Shown piece after piece: positions 34,612 to 42,782 of a stretch of DNA of 43,678 bases. Below the pieces are notes generated by a model, which saw only the letters and a list, made by a program, of their open reading frames with translations, was not told the DNA's origin and did no database searches. The translations under genes and the position numbers were made by a program. This DNA is from Bacteroidaceae bacterium (lineage in GTDB: Bacteria; Bacteroidota; Bacteroidia; Bacteroidales; Bacteroidaceae): the NCBI GenBank assembly GCA_017628845.1, contig JAGBYI010000184.1:1-43678 (forward strand), given 5' to 3'. Each line of letters opens with the position of its first letter. Position 1 is the first letter of the stretch.

Positions 34612-35670
34612 TTATTCCTGTTTTTTGTATTCTTGTAACTGTGCCTTCAGTTCTTCGATTTCTTTTTTCATGCGGTTCATGGTGGTCCACATGTCTGGGA
34701 GCTGCTTTATCACGGCTTGTGCTTTCCACCATGTACGAGGTTCTATGGCAGGAGACCCCATGAGCTGCTGGTTCGGCTTCTTTACGCTATTGGGTATGCC
34801 CGACTGTGCGCCGACCTGTGTGCCGTCTGCAATGGAGGCGTGACCTGCCACACCCACTTGTCCGCCAAGCATGCACCATTTGCCGATTTTTGTGGAACCA
34901 GCCACGCCAACCTGTGCTGACATTACCGTATGGCTGCCCACTTCGCAATTGTGGCCTATTTGCACCAGATTGTCAATCTTTGTGCCGCTGTGTATGATTG
35001 TTTCGCCCATTACTGCGCGGTCTACGCAGGAATTGGCACCAATCTCCACGTCATCCTCCAGAATGGCAATGCCTATCTGTGCTATCTTCTTATAGCCTTC
35101 TTCGTTTGGCTCAAAGCCGAAACCATCAGCGCCAATGACAGAGTTGGCATGGAGTATGCATCTTGCGCCAACCTTACAGTCGTGATACACCACGCTGCCG
35201 GCATACATTTCCGTGTTGGATCCTATGGTGGCCCTTGCCCCGACGGTAGCATGTGGGTGCAAGATGCATCCGTCTCCTATTACCGCCTTAGGACCGATGG
35301 TCACGAATGGACCGAGGTAAACGTCCTTGCCTATGGTGGCAGTAGGGGCTATGAAGGCTGTGGAGTCTATGCCCTTTGGCTTAGGCTTCATGCTGTCATA
35401 GATGTTTATGAGATTGGCTACGGCCTCGCGGGCGTTGGCAACCTTTATCAGTGTAGTCTTGATTTCCTGTTTCGGTTCAAAAGAGTCGTTTACAAGTACG
35501 ATGCTGCTTTCGGTGGTGTAGATGTAATGCTCGTATTTGTCATTGGCCAGGAAGCTGATGCAGCCTGGGCGGCCTTCTTCTATCTTTGCGAAACCGGATA
35601 CGGTAGCTTGTGGATCGCCTACTATGGTTCCTCCGACAAGGCCTGCTATCATTTGTGCACTGAATTCCAT
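34612..35670 (-). CDS. lpxD: UDP-3-O-acylglucosamine N-acyltransferase
   Basis: This 352-residue protein adds the second hydroxyacyl chain in lipid A synthesis. The N-terminal uridine-binding domain (about 1-100, with [25 protein letters not shown]) is followed by a left-handed beta-helix of hexapeptide repeats (about 103-320) and a C-terminal helix that is a predicted coiled coil ([23 protein letters not shown]). The catalytic histidine is H240 in [12 protein letters not shown], matching H239 of E. coli. The residue block [21 protein letters not shown] is typical of LpxD. The gene starts 63 bp after pyrF, in a spacer with a period-9 tandem repeat, and is followed by lpxC. Confidence 0.97.
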   Translation of the reverse strand: MEFSAQMIAGLVGGTIVGDPQATVSGFAKIEEGRPGCISFLANDKYEHYIYTTESSIVLVNDSFEPKQEIKTTLIKVANAREAVANLINIYDSMKPKPKGIDSTAFIAPTATIGKDVYLGPFVTIGPKAVIGDGCILHPHATVGARATIGSNTEMYAGSVVYHDCKVGARCILHANSVIGADGFGFEPNEEGYKKIAQIGIAILEDDVEIGANSCVDRAVMGETIIHSGTKIDNLVQIGHNCEVGSHTVMSAQVGVAGSTKIGKWCMLGGQVGVAGHASIADGTQVGAQSGIPNSVKKPNQQLMGSPAIEPRTWWKAQAVIKQLPDMWTTMNRMKKEIEELKAQLQEYKKQE

Positions 35671-35693
35671 GTGATTGTGTTTTGGGTTAAAGA

Positions 35694-35719
35694 GGGTCTT
35701 TAAGGTCTTTTGGGTCTTT
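35694..35719 (-). repeat. Short tandem repeat, period 9, upstream of lpxD
   Basis: GGTCTTT occurs at plus 35695, 35704 and 35713, exactly 9 bp apart (AAAGACC on the transcribed strand). The array ends 25 bp before the lpxD start. Nearer the start there is TTAACCCAAAACAC, almost the same as TTAACCCAAAATAC just upstream of pyrF. Confidence 0.7.
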
Positions 35720-35733
35720 GGGGTTGTGTGTAA

Positions 35734-36561
35734 TCAGATGCCTCTGCTGTCTAATTCTGCTGCCATCTCCTGTTGTACGGTCTTGGCGGCCTCGGCAGCT
35801 GCAGTGGCAAAGTTCTCTGTGTTGTCGGCATAGATGATGGCACGTGAACTGTTTACCAGTAGGCAGCACTCCTGTGTCATGCCGTATTTGCACACCTCGC
35901 TGAGGGAGCCGCCCTGGGCGCCTACGCCAGGAACCAGCAGGAAGTGGTCGGGGACAATCTTGCGGATTTCCTCGAAGGCCTGCCCCTGTGTTGCACCTAC
36001 GACGTACATCATCTGGTCGTTGCCGGCCCATTCCTGACTCTTGCGCAGAACTTTCTGGAACAGTTTCTCTCCGTCTGTGCTTTCGGTCAGCTGGAAGTCA
36101 TGGCTTCCCTTGTTGCTGGTCAGGGCCAGTAGTATAACCCACTTGCCATCGTATCCCAGGAATGGAGTTACGCTGTCTTCGCCCATGTATGGTGCTACGG
36201 TAACAGAGTCAAGGTTGTATTCCTCAAAGAATGTGCGTGCATACATGGCAGAGGTGTTGCCTATGTCGCCACGTTTGGCGTCGGCGATGATGAACTGGTC
36301 AGGATAGTTTTCCTTAATATACGTTACGGTCTTCTCGAAAGCCATAAGGCCCTTTACACCGAATGCCTCGTAGAAGGCCAGATTGGGCTTGTAAGCCACA
36401 CAGTATGCTGCGGTGGCATCAATGATAGCCTTGTTGAATGCGAAGATGGGGTCCTCCTCGTTCAATAGGTGGGCAGGGACTTTCTTCAGGTCGGTGTCAA
36501 GGCCTACGCATAGGAAGCTGCGCTTTGCCTTGATATTTTGGATAAGTTCTGGTCTGGTCAT
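35734..36561 (-). CDS. pyrF: Orotidine 5'-phosphate decarboxylase, type 2
   Basis: This 275-residue enzyme converts OMP to UMP, the last step of UMP synthesis. The catalytic block DAKRGDIG is at residues 94-101, with D94, K96 and D99 forming the charged network of the active site. The start ([14 protein letters not shown]) and the block [23 protein letters not shown] match the type 2 family, which at 270 to 280 residues is longer than the type 1 enzyme of E. coli (245). The phosphate-binding end is near [12 protein letters not shown]. It lies 47 bp after prfA and 63 bp before lpxD in the same operon. Two copies of GGGTTA, 7 bp apart, lie 9 bp upstream of the start codon. Confidence 0.96.
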   Translation of the reverse strand: MTRPELIQNIKAKRSFLCVGLDTDLKKVPAHLLNEEDPIFAFNKAIIDATAAYCVAYKPNLAFYEAFGVKGLMAFEKTVTYIKENYPDQFIIADAKRGDIGNTSAMYARTFFEEYNLDSVTVAPYMGEDSVTPFLGYDGKWVILLALTSNKGSHDFQLTESTDGEKLFQKVLRKSQEWAGNDQMMYVVGATQGQAFEEIRKIVPDHFLLVPGVGAQGGSLSEVCKYGMTQECCLLVNSSRAIIYADNTENFATAAAEAAKTVQQEMAAELDSRGI

Positions 36562-36569
36562 AGTATTTT

Positions 36570-36582
36570 GGGTTAAGGGTTA
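36570..36582 (-). repeat. Two-copy repeat, period 7, upstream of pyrF
   Basis: GGGTTA at plus 36570 and 36577 (TAACCC on the transcribed strand), 9 bp before the pyrF start codon. This is short enough to be chance alone; it is listed because of the similar arrays at 613, 5564, 8907 and 35694. Confidence 0.4.
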
Positions 36583-36608
36583 GTCTTTTTTTGTAGTGCT
36601 TGCTATAT

Positions 36609-37715
36609 TTACAGTTCGGCTTCTTTCAGTCGTTCGGCATTCTCGGCCACGATGAGGTGGTCAATGCAGTCCTGTATGCTGCCGTCCATGAATGCGTTGA
36701 GGTTGTAGATAGTGTAGCCTATGCGGTGGTCGGTAATGCGTCCCTGCGGATAGTTGTAGGTACGTATCTTGGCAGAGCGGTCACCGGTGGACACCATTGT
36801 CTTTCTCTTGGAGGCAATGTCGTCCAGATATTTCTGGTGCTCCTTGTCGTAGATGAAGGTACGTAGGCGTGCCAATGCACGCTCCTTGTTCTTGGGCTGG
36901 TCGCGGGTCTCGGTACATTCCACCAGAATCTCCTCGTCTTCGTTGGTGAAGGGATTGCGCCACATGTAGCGTGCACGTACACCGGACTCAACCTTGTTTA
37001 CGTTCTGTCCGCCGGCACCGCTTGAGCGGAAGGTGTCCCACTTGATGGCTCCCTCGTTGATCTCCACGTCGAATTCTTCGGCTTCGGGTAATACTGCCAC
37101 TGTAGCAGCACTGGTATGTACGCGTCCCTGTGTTTCAGTGGCAGGTACGCGCTGTACACGGTGTACGCCGCTCTCGTACTTCATGATGCCGTACACGCCT
37201 TCACCGGTGACGCTAAATATAATTTCCTTGTATCCGCCCGAAGAACCTTCGCTGAAACTGGACACTGCCATTTTCCATCCTTTGGTCTCAATGTACTTGC
37301 TGTACATGCGGAACAGGTCGCCTGCAAACAAGGCTGCCTCGTCGCCACCCGTGCCGCCACGGATTTCCATGATGACGTTCTTGTCGTCCTCTGGGTCGGC
37401 TGGAACGAGAAGCAGTTTAATTTCATCTTCGAGTTCGGGAATGCGCTTTTCGTTCTCGGATAGTTCCTCGCGAAGCATCTCCTTCGTTTCGGGGTCGTCC
37501 TCCATGGCCAGCATTTCCTTGGCGTCGGCTATGTTCTGTAGGCAACCCACGTATTCTTTGCGTGCATCCACAATGCGTCCAAGGTCTTTGTACTCCTTGG
37601 TCAGTTTTACATATCTTTTCTGGTCGGCAATGACGCTGGGGTCGGTAATCAGTGTGGAAACCTCCTCAAAGCGCGATACCAGTCCTTCCAGACGTTCAAG
37701 CAAGTTGTTTGCCAT
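36609..37715 (-). CDS. prfA: Peptide chain release factor 1
   Basis: This 368-residue protein releases the finished peptide at UAA and UAG codons. The codon-reading motif PAT is at residues 191-193 (HRVQRVPATETQGRVHTSA), which distinguishes RF1 from RF2. The catalytic GGQ is at 235-237 (SSGAGGQNVNKVESGVR). The N-terminal helical domain and the SEGSSGGYKEIIFSVTGEGVYG block are as in other RF1 proteins. Length is normal (355 to 370). It starts 18 bp after purM and is followed by pyrF after 47 bp. Context is that of housekeeping genes in one operon. Confidence 0.97.
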   Translation of the reverse strand: MANNLLERLEGLVSRFEEVSTLITDPSVIADQKRYVKLTKEYKDLGRIVDARKEYVGCLQNIADAKEMLAMEDDPETKEMLREELSENEKRIPELEDEIKLLLVPADPEDDKNVIMEIRGGTGGDEAALFAGDLFRMYSKYIETKGWKMAVSSFSEGSSGGYKEIIFSVTGEGVYGIMKYESGVHRVQRVPATETQGRVHTSAATVAVLPEAEEFDVEINEGAIKWDTFRSSGAGGQNVNKVESGVRARYMWRNPFTNEDEEILVECTETRDQPKNKERALARLRTFIYDKEHQKYLDDIASKRKTMVSTGDRSAKIRTYNYPQGRITDHRIGYTIYNLNAFMDGSIQDCIDHLIVAENAERLKEAEL

Positions 37716-37733
37716 TTCTTGTAGTCTTCTGGT

Positions 37734-38900
37734 TTAATAGTTGAACTCGCCGAACTCGCTCTTGATTGTCAGGCTCTTCTTGCCTTCCTCGATGTGTCCC
37801 ACAATCTGTGCATCTATGTTGAAGGAGTTGGATATGGCAATTACCTTTTCTGCCATTTCGGGTGCAACGTAGACTTCCAGGCGGTGGCCCATGTTGAACA
37901 CCTTGTACATCTCGCTCCAATCAGTTCCGCTCTCTTCGTGTATAGCACGGAACAGGGGAGGTACGGGGAACATGTTGTCCTTGATGACACGGCAGTTGTC
38001 GCTGACAAAGTGCAGAACCTTGGTCTGTGCACCACCGGTGCAGTGTACCATGCCATGAATGTCGGCACGCATCTCGTCCAGCAATTTCTTTACTACGGGA
38101 GCATAGGTGCGGGTGGGGGAGAGGACTAGTTTGCCGGCGGTAAGGGGCGCACCCTCCACTTCATCGGTGAGTTTGTACTTGCCGCTGTATACCAGTTCTT
38201 CGGGTACCTGATGGTCGTAGCTCTCGGGGTATTTCTCTGCAAGGTATTTGTTGAAAACATCATGGCGTGCAGAGGTGAGTCCGTTGCTGCCCATACCACC
38301 GTTGTACTCCTTTTCGTAGGTGGCCTGTCCTGTGCTTGAAAGGCCTACGATGACATCACCGGGACGGATGTTTGCATTGTCGATGACATCGCTGCGTTTC
38401 ATGCGGCAGGTTACGGTGCTGTCCACTATTATGGTGCGTACCAGGTCGCCTACATCAGCAGTCTCGCCTCCGGTGCCATAGATGCCGACACCCATTTCGC
38501 GCATCTCTGCCATCAGTTCGTCAGTGCCGTTGATAATGGCTGAAATTACCTCGCCAGGGATGAGCATCTTGTTTCGGCCGATGGTGGAACTGACCAGAAT
38601 GTTGTCCACGGCGCCCACGCAAAGCAGGTCGTCGGTATTCATGATGAGCGCATCCTGTGCTATGCCTTTCCATACGCCCAGATCGCCGGTCTCCTTCCAG
38701 TACATGTATGCCAGGGAAGACTTTGTGCCTGCGCCATCTGCATGCATGATGTTGCAATACTCGGGGTCGCCGCCCAGAATGTCGGGGATTATCTTACAAA
38801 AAGCCTGAGGGAAAAGTCCCTTGTCTATGTTCTTGATGGCATTATGCACATCTTCTTTGGCAGCGGACACTCCGCGCATCATGTATCTTTGGTTGCTCAT
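37734..38900 (-). CDS. purM: Phosphoribosylformylglycinamidine cyclo-ligase (AIR synthase), Bacteroidota form
   Basis: This 388-residue enzyme closes the imidazole ring in purine synthesis, turning FGAM into AIR with ATP. The GVSAAKEDVHNAIKNIDKG region near the N-terminus and the ADGAGTKSSLAYMYWKETGDLGVWKGIAQDALIMNTDDLLCVGA block correspond to the ATP-binding and dimer-forming segments of PurM (GVGTK and MNVNDLLVQGA in E. coli). IYGTGGETADVGD and the glycine-rich SSTGQATYEKEYNGGMGSNG follow. It is longer than the E. coli enzyme (345) but this is usual in Bacteroidota. It is the first gene of the operon: the promoter at 38929-38960 gives a leader of only about 20 nt. Confidence 0.94.
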   Translation of the reverse strand: MSNQRYMMRGVSAAKEDVHNAIKNIDKGLFPQAFCKIIPDILGGDPEYCNIMHADGAGTKSSLAYMYWKETGDLGVWKGIAQDALIMNTDDLLCVGAVDNILVSSTIGRNKMLIPGEVISAIINGTDELMAEMREMGVGIYGTGGETADVGDLVRTIIVDSTVTCRMKRSDVIDNANIRPGDVIVGLSSTGQATYEKEYNGGMGSNGLTSARHDVFNKYLAEKYPESYDHQVPEELVYSGKYKLTDEVEGAPLTAGKLVLSPTRTYAPVVKKLLDEMRADIHGMVHCTGGAQTKVLHFVSDNCRVIKDNMFPVPPLFRAIHEESGTDWSEMYKVFNMGHRLEVYVAPEMAEKVIAISNSFNIDAQIVGHIEEGKKSLTIKSEFGEFNY

Positions 38901-38928
38901 AATGATTATAAGTATTTATTTATGGACA

Positions 38929-38960
38929 CAAAGATACGAATAAGTGAGCAAAATATCAAA
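38929..38960 (-). promoter_or_regulatory. Promoter of the purM operon
   Basis: On the minus strand TTTG (plus 38957-38960) is followed after exactly 20 bp by TATCTTTG (plus 38929-38936), a perfect match to the Bacteroidota -33/-7 consensus. Transcription should begin near 38922, about 20 nt before the purM start. No other promoter of this quality was seen within the operon. Confidence 0.9.
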
Positions 38961-39115
38961 TATTATTTGAAGTTTTTCAAAAACGGCGGACGGAACAGGG
39001 GCAATGTGCATTGTGCTCTGCTTTGTATGCAGAGGTGCAGCGGTAGCAATGTGTACTTTGGGACAAAGGGACTGCAATACGGAAAATGAATGAGTTACGC
39101 GGTCTCTCAAGGGGT

Positions 39116-39907
39116 TTACTCGGAAGTCCATATGTCCCAGCTGGCCAGTGCCTGCAGTTCCAGCATTTCCTGCCCATTTTTTATGGCAGTTCCGTGTTGT
39201 GTCCCGTTTTGCAGGAACATGGTCGTTTCTGGATTGTAAACGAGGTCATATAGAAGATGGTCGGGGGAAAGGGCCTCGTATGGTAGGGCTGGGGCCTCTG
39301 CGGTGTGGGGGAACATCCCTACAGGAGTACAGTTTACTATTACGTGGTGTTCCTGCAGGGTGTTTGTGGTGATTTCGCTGTATGTGAGAAGATTGGAGGT
39401 TTTAAGACCCTTGGGGTCCTTGGAGATGTGCCTGCTGACGAATGTGCATTGTATGCCCAGTTTTCCCAGTCCGGCTTTTACGGCCTTTGCTGCTCCACCG
39501 GTACCTAAAATCAAGGCTTTTTTGTGGTGAGGTTTCAGCATGGGGGCTATGCTGCCTGTAAACCCGATGATGTCGCTGTTGAAACCGGCTAGCCTGATTC
39601 CGTCCATGCAGCGTCCGCCGCTGTAGCTCTTGTCGCGTTGGATTTTTATCACGTTCACGGCTCCTATCTCGCGTGCCTCCGGACTGATTTCGTCCAGATA
39701 TGGCAGGATGGTTTCCTTGTAGGGGATGGTGCAGTTCAGTCCCTCTAAGTCGGGGTGTTCAAGAAGGACGTCCCGCAGACATCTGATGTCGGGCAATTCG
39801 AAATTGAGATAGCATGCGTCAATGTCTTCGTGCTTGAACTTCTCTGTAAAGAAATTTCTGCTAAAACTGTGCCCCAGTGTCAATCCTATAAGTCCGTACT
39901 CTTTCAT
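39116..39907 (-). CDS. aroE: Shikimate dehydrogenase
   Basis: This 263-residue enzyme reduces 3-dehydroshikimate with NADPH in the aromatic amino acid pathway. The substrate-binding start YGLIGLTLGHSFSRNFF is present, with the catalytic lysine K64 in GLNCTIPYKE and an aspartate in GFNSDIIGF. The NADPH-binding loop GTGGAAKAV is at about 150. The C-terminal NGQEMLELQA matches the family. A longer reading frame extends upstream, but MKEYG is the start because it gives the normal length and overlaps the preceding stop codon by four bases (ATGA), so the two genes are translationally coupled. No T-rich terminator was seen in the 215 bp to purM, so some read-through is possible. Confidence 0.95.
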   Translation of the reverse strand: MKEYGLIGLTLGHSFSRNFFTEKFKHEDIDACYLNFELPDIRCLRDVLLEHPDLEGLNCTIPYKETILPYLDEISPEAREIGAVNVIKIQRDKSYSGGRCMDGIRLAGFNSDIIGFTGSIAPMLKPHHKKALILGTGGAAKAVKAGLGKLGIQCTFVSRHISKDPKGLKTSNLLTYSEITTNTLQEHHVIVNCTPVGMFPHTAEAPALPYEALSPDHLLYDLVYNPETTMFLQNGTQHGTAIKNGQEMLELQALASWDIWTSE

Positions 39908-40746
39908 CTTGCTGTAATGTGGAAGCATCCCTGCTTTACTTCGTATTTGATGTGGCACAACCCGTCCTTGCGTACGTCGCGCAGTACCTCTGCCAGTATC
40001 CATTTCAGGGTGTCGTTCTGTACTGCACGGCGGTTCTCGTTGGGCGGTGCAACGGTGTGGTATCTGTTGTAGGGGATGTCAAAGGTGGTGCCGTAGCGGT
40101 GACAGGATTCGGGGGAGGCGTTTACGTTGGTGCGACGTAGCCTTTCTACGTCCTCTTCTGTGCGCAAGACACTGCTGACCAGTATTTTGTGCATGGGTAT
40201 GCCTTTTATGTGCAGCGAATCCAGATAGTTGCGTGCTATGGTTTCCAGGACTGTTGCAGCGCGTGGCACAAGATATGGTATGCTGCTGCTCATGCCGGGG
40301 TCTATCTTGTAATAAGGATTGGAACCGATGAATACCAGTTCGCTTTTCCTCTTCTCTGCCTCCATGCGGTTCTTGACAGGCTTCACGCCCCAGCGCCTTG
40401 CGCTTTCTGCATGTGTGTCCTGGAGGTCATGGAAAGTGCCGCTGAAAGATGGGACAGAGTAGATGGGGTGGGGTGGGTGTGGCTTTTCCGAAGTTTGCTG
40501 TGAGGGAGGTGGCGTGGCAGAAGCATGGTCATCCTGTTCTTGAAGATGGATGATTTCAGTCTCGGGTATTGTGGTGGGGCAGATAAACGTGTCCCGCTTG
40601 CAGGCTATGCAGGTATCTGCTCCTTCCTCCTTCTCCCTGTATGAGCGGATTGTGGCCGTTTTGTCATTGGCCAGCCTCACAATTCCCAGTATTCCCACTA
40701 TACAGCAGAATAGGGTCAGATAGTAGTTTTTCTTTAGTCGTCTCAT
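39904..40746 (-). CDS. Membrane-anchored DUF5715-like protein (M15 peptidase-like fold)
   Basis: Taken from MRRLKKNYYLTLFCCIVGILGIVR this protein has 280 residues, an N-terminal signal anchor (about 7-24), a low-complexity region rich in P, H and S (about 65-100), and a C-terminal domain. That domain contains KILVSSVLRTEEDVERLRRTNVNAS and SCHRYGTTFDIPYNRY (H near 215, D near 222), and ends with GLCHIKYEVKQGCFHIT. The H-x6-D pair followed by a late H resembles zinc ligands of M15 D,D-peptidases, and the whole matches the DUF5715 family of Bacteroidota as I remember it. A periplasmic role in peptidoglycan trimming is an inference. A longer frame begins at 40962, but that start lies upstream of the predicted promoter, so the shorter one is chosen. 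The stop overlaps aroE. Confidence 0.78.
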   Translation of the reverse strand: MRRLKKNYYLTLFCCIVGILGIVRLANDKTATIRSYREKEEGADTCIACKRDTFICPTTIPETEIIHLQEQDDHASATPPPSQQTSEKPHPPHPIYSVPSFSGTFHDLQDTHAESARRWGVKPVKNRMEAEKRKSELVFIGSNPYYKIDPGMSSSIPYLVPRAATVLETIARNYLDSLHIKGIPMHKILVSSVLRTEEDVERLRRTNVNASPESCHRYGTTFDIPYNRYHTVAPPNENRRAVQNDTLKWILAEVLRDVRKDGLCHIKYEVKQGCFHITAR

Positions 40747-40757
40747 GATTTTCGAGA

Positions 40758-40789
40758 CAAAGTTATTATAAAATGGTGTATAATCCAAA
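40758..40789 (-). promoter_or_regulatory. Promoter of the DUF5715-like/aroE unit
   Basis: On the minus strand TTTG (plus 40786-40789) is followed after exactly 20 bp by TAACTTTG (plus 40758-40765), a perfect consensus. Transcription should begin near 40751, only about 5 nt before the start codon at 40746, so the mRNA is nearly leaderless. Confidence 0.85.
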
Positions 40790-40806
40790 TATATTCTGTA
40801 ACTTTG
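40775..40806 (+). promoter_or_regulatory. Promoter of phoH-purC-menG
   Basis: TAACTTTG at 40799-40806 is a perfect -7 box. The -33 region is weaker (TGGTG near 40774-40778). Transcription should begin near 40812, about 19 nt before phoH. The plus and minus promoters overlap between 40775 and 40789, so polymerase at one may exclude the other. Confidence 0.7.
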
Positions 40807-40830
40807 TGCACAAAAAAGTAGGGAATCGTA

Positions 40831-41799
40831 ATGATAGAAAAGCATATCATACTGGAGGATGTGGACCCCGTGGTGTTCTATGGGGTGAACAATATCAACA
40901 TCCAGATGGTAAAGGCCCTTTATCCTAAACTGCGTATTGTGGCACGTGGCAATGTGCTTCACGTTATGGGCGATGAACTGGAGATGTGTGCCTTAGAAGA
41001 GAACGTGGAGAAGTTGCAACGCCATTGCCTGAAGTACAATAGCCTGACGGAGGAGGATATCCTGCACATCTTGCGTGGCGAACGTGTCAGCAAGGAGGGC
41101 GTTGAAGGCGTGGTGGTGTACAGCGTCACTGGAAAACCCATTTCTGCCCGTAGCGAGAACCAGCAGAAACTGGTGCATCTTTACCAGGAAAATGATATGA
41201 TTTTCGCCACTGGCCCTGCTGGTAGCGGTAAGACATATATGAGCATAGCGTTGGCAGTCCGCTCGTTGAAGAACAAGGAGATACGCAAGATTATTCTGTC
41301 GCGCCCGGCGGTAGAGGCTGGCGAGAAACTCGGCTTCCTGCCCGGTGACATGAGAGACAAGATAGATCCCTATCTGCAGCCCCTCTATGATGCTCTGGAG
41401 GATATGATTCCAGCGCAGAAATTGCGCGAGATGATGGAGCAGAATATTATACAGATAGCTCCTCTGGCCTTCATGCGAGGACGCACGCTGAACGATGCTG
41501 TAGTCATTCTGGACGAGGCTCAGAATACCACTTCGGCTCAGATAAAGATGTTTCTTACCAGAATGGGTATGAACACCAAGATGATTATCACGGGCGACAC
41601 TTCGCAGGTTGACTTGCCCCGTGGAGTCAGGAGCGGACTTTCCGAAGCCTTGGAGATTCTGGACGGAGTAAGTGGCATAGGTTTCGTGCACATGAACCGC
41701 AAGGATATAGTGCGCCACCGTCTGGTGTCCAGGATAGTGGATGCCTATGACAAACGGAAATCTGAAAACGGGGAACTGGCAACTGACAACGTAAAGTAG
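40831..41799 (+). CDS. phoH: PhoH family ATPase
   Basis: This 322-residue cytoplasmic protein has an N-terminal KH-like region (about 20-90, [24 protein letters not shown]) and a C-terminal P-loop ATPase domain. Walker A is GPAGSGKT at 128-135 and Walker B is VVILDEAQN with D228-E229, followed by sensor-like [11 protein letters not shown]. The PhoH-specific block [22 protein letters not shown] is present. Members are linked to RNA metabolism with YbeY in other bacteria; the exact reaction is not settled. It is the first gene of a three-gene unit, 22 bp before purC. Confidence 0.95.
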   Translation: MIEKHIILEDVDPVVFYGVNNINIQMVKALYPKLRIVARGNVLHVMGDELEMCALEENVEKLQRHCLKYNSLTEEDILHILRGERVSKEGVEGVVVYSVTGKPISARSENQQKLVHLYQENDMIFATGPAGSGKTYMSIALAVRSLKNKEIRKIILSRPAVEAGEKLGFLPGDMRDKIDPYLQPLYDALEDMIPAQKLREMMEQNIIQIAPLAFMRGRTLNDAVVILDEAQNTTSAQIKMFLTRMGMNTKMIITGDTSQVDLPRGVRSGLSEALEILDGVSGIGFVHMNRKDIVRHRLVSRIVDAYDKRKSENGELATDNVK

Positions 41800-41821
41800 A
41801 AAACCAACGAAATATTTAGAA

Positions 41822-42769
41822 ATGAAAGCATTAACACGTACAGACTTTAACCTGCCTGGTCAGGTGAGCGTATATCACGGCAAGGTCCGTGATGTTTATG
41901 ACATTGACGGCGATTTGCTCGTTATGGTGGCTACCGACCGTATTTCGGCCTTTGATGTAATCCTGCCCAAGGGAATTCCTTTCAAGGGGCAGTGCCTGAA
42001 CCAGATTGCGGCTTCCTTCCTGGATGCTACCGCCGACATCGTCCCCAACTGGAAGCTGGCCACTCCTGACCCTATGGTAACAGTGGGTCTCCGTGCAGAG
42101 GGTTTCCGTGTGGAGATGATTATCCGCGGCTATCTGACCGGTTCTGCATGGCGCGAGTACAAGAACGGATGCCGTGAGATTTGTGGCGTGCGTCTGCCCG
42201 AGGGTATGCGCGAAAACGAACGCTTTCCCGAACCCATCATCACCCCCACCACCAAGGCAGATGAGGGTCATGACGAGAACATCAGCAAGGAGGAAATCAT
42301 TGCCCAAGGCATCGTGAGCAAGGAGGACTATGAGCAGATGGAGCAGTACACACGTGCTCTCTTCCAGCGCGGTTCGGAGATTGCCGCCAAGATGGGCCTG
42401 ATTCTCGTAGATACCAAGTACGAGTTTGGCAAGCGCGACGGCAAGGTTATACTTATTGACGAGATTCATACTCCCGACAGCTCACGCTATTTCTATGCCG
42501 AGGGCTATGAAGAGAAGTTCGAGAAGGGCGAGCCTCAGAAGCAGCTCTCCAAGGAGTTCGTCCGCCAGTGGCTCATTGAGCACGACTTCATGAATCGTCC
42601 TGGCGACGTGATGCCTGAGATAACCGACGAATATGCACAGAGCGTGAGCGACCGCTATATAGAGCTGTACGAACATATCACCGGAACTAAGTTTGTTCCT
42701 GCCGATAGCGAAGGCGATATCCAGCAGCGTATCGAACGCAACGTTACTGAGTGGTTGAATAAGCGTTAA
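41822..42769 (+). CDS. purC: Phosphoribosylaminoimidazole-succinocarboxamide synthase (SAICAR synthase)
   Basis: This 315-residue enzyme joins aspartate to CAIR with ATP, a step of purine synthesis. Family blocks are [26 protein letters not shown] near the start, where the lysine and arginine bind the substrate, then [17 protein letters not shown], the catalytic centre [31 protein letters not shown], and the metal-binding [16 protein letters not shown]. Length fits the longer eukaryote-like and Bacteroidota form (about 310), not the short 237-residue form of E. coli. It lies 22 bp after phoH and 13 bp before menG. Together with purM it shows that purine synthesis genes are in two separate operons here. 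Confidence 0.97.
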   Translation: MKALTRTDFNLPGQVSVYHGKVRDVYDIDGDLLVMVATDRISAFDVILPKGIPFKGQCLNQIAASFLDATADIVPNWKLATPDPMVTVGLRAEGFRVEMIIRGYLTGSAWREYKNGCREICGVRLPEGMRENERFPEPIITPTTKADEGHDENISKEEIIAQGIVSKEDYEQMEQYTRALFQRGSEIAAKMGLILVDTKYEFGKRDGKVILIDEIHTPDSSRYFYAEGYEEKFEKGEPQKQLSKEFVRQWLIEHDFMNRPGDVMPEITDEYAQSVSDRYIELYEHITGTKFVPADSEGDIQQRIERNVTEWLNKR

Positions 42770-42782
42770 GGGCAAGTTTCTA

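Noticed and set aside
39908-40003. Upstream extension of aroE beginning at 40003
   Set aside because: The extra residues have no match to the family and overlap the DUF5715-like gene; the ATGA overlap at 39904-39907 marks the real start.
40747-40962. Upstream extension of the DUF5715-like gene beginning at 40962
   Set aside because: It would start inside phoH and upstream of a perfect promoter; the shorter start gives a normal signal anchor.
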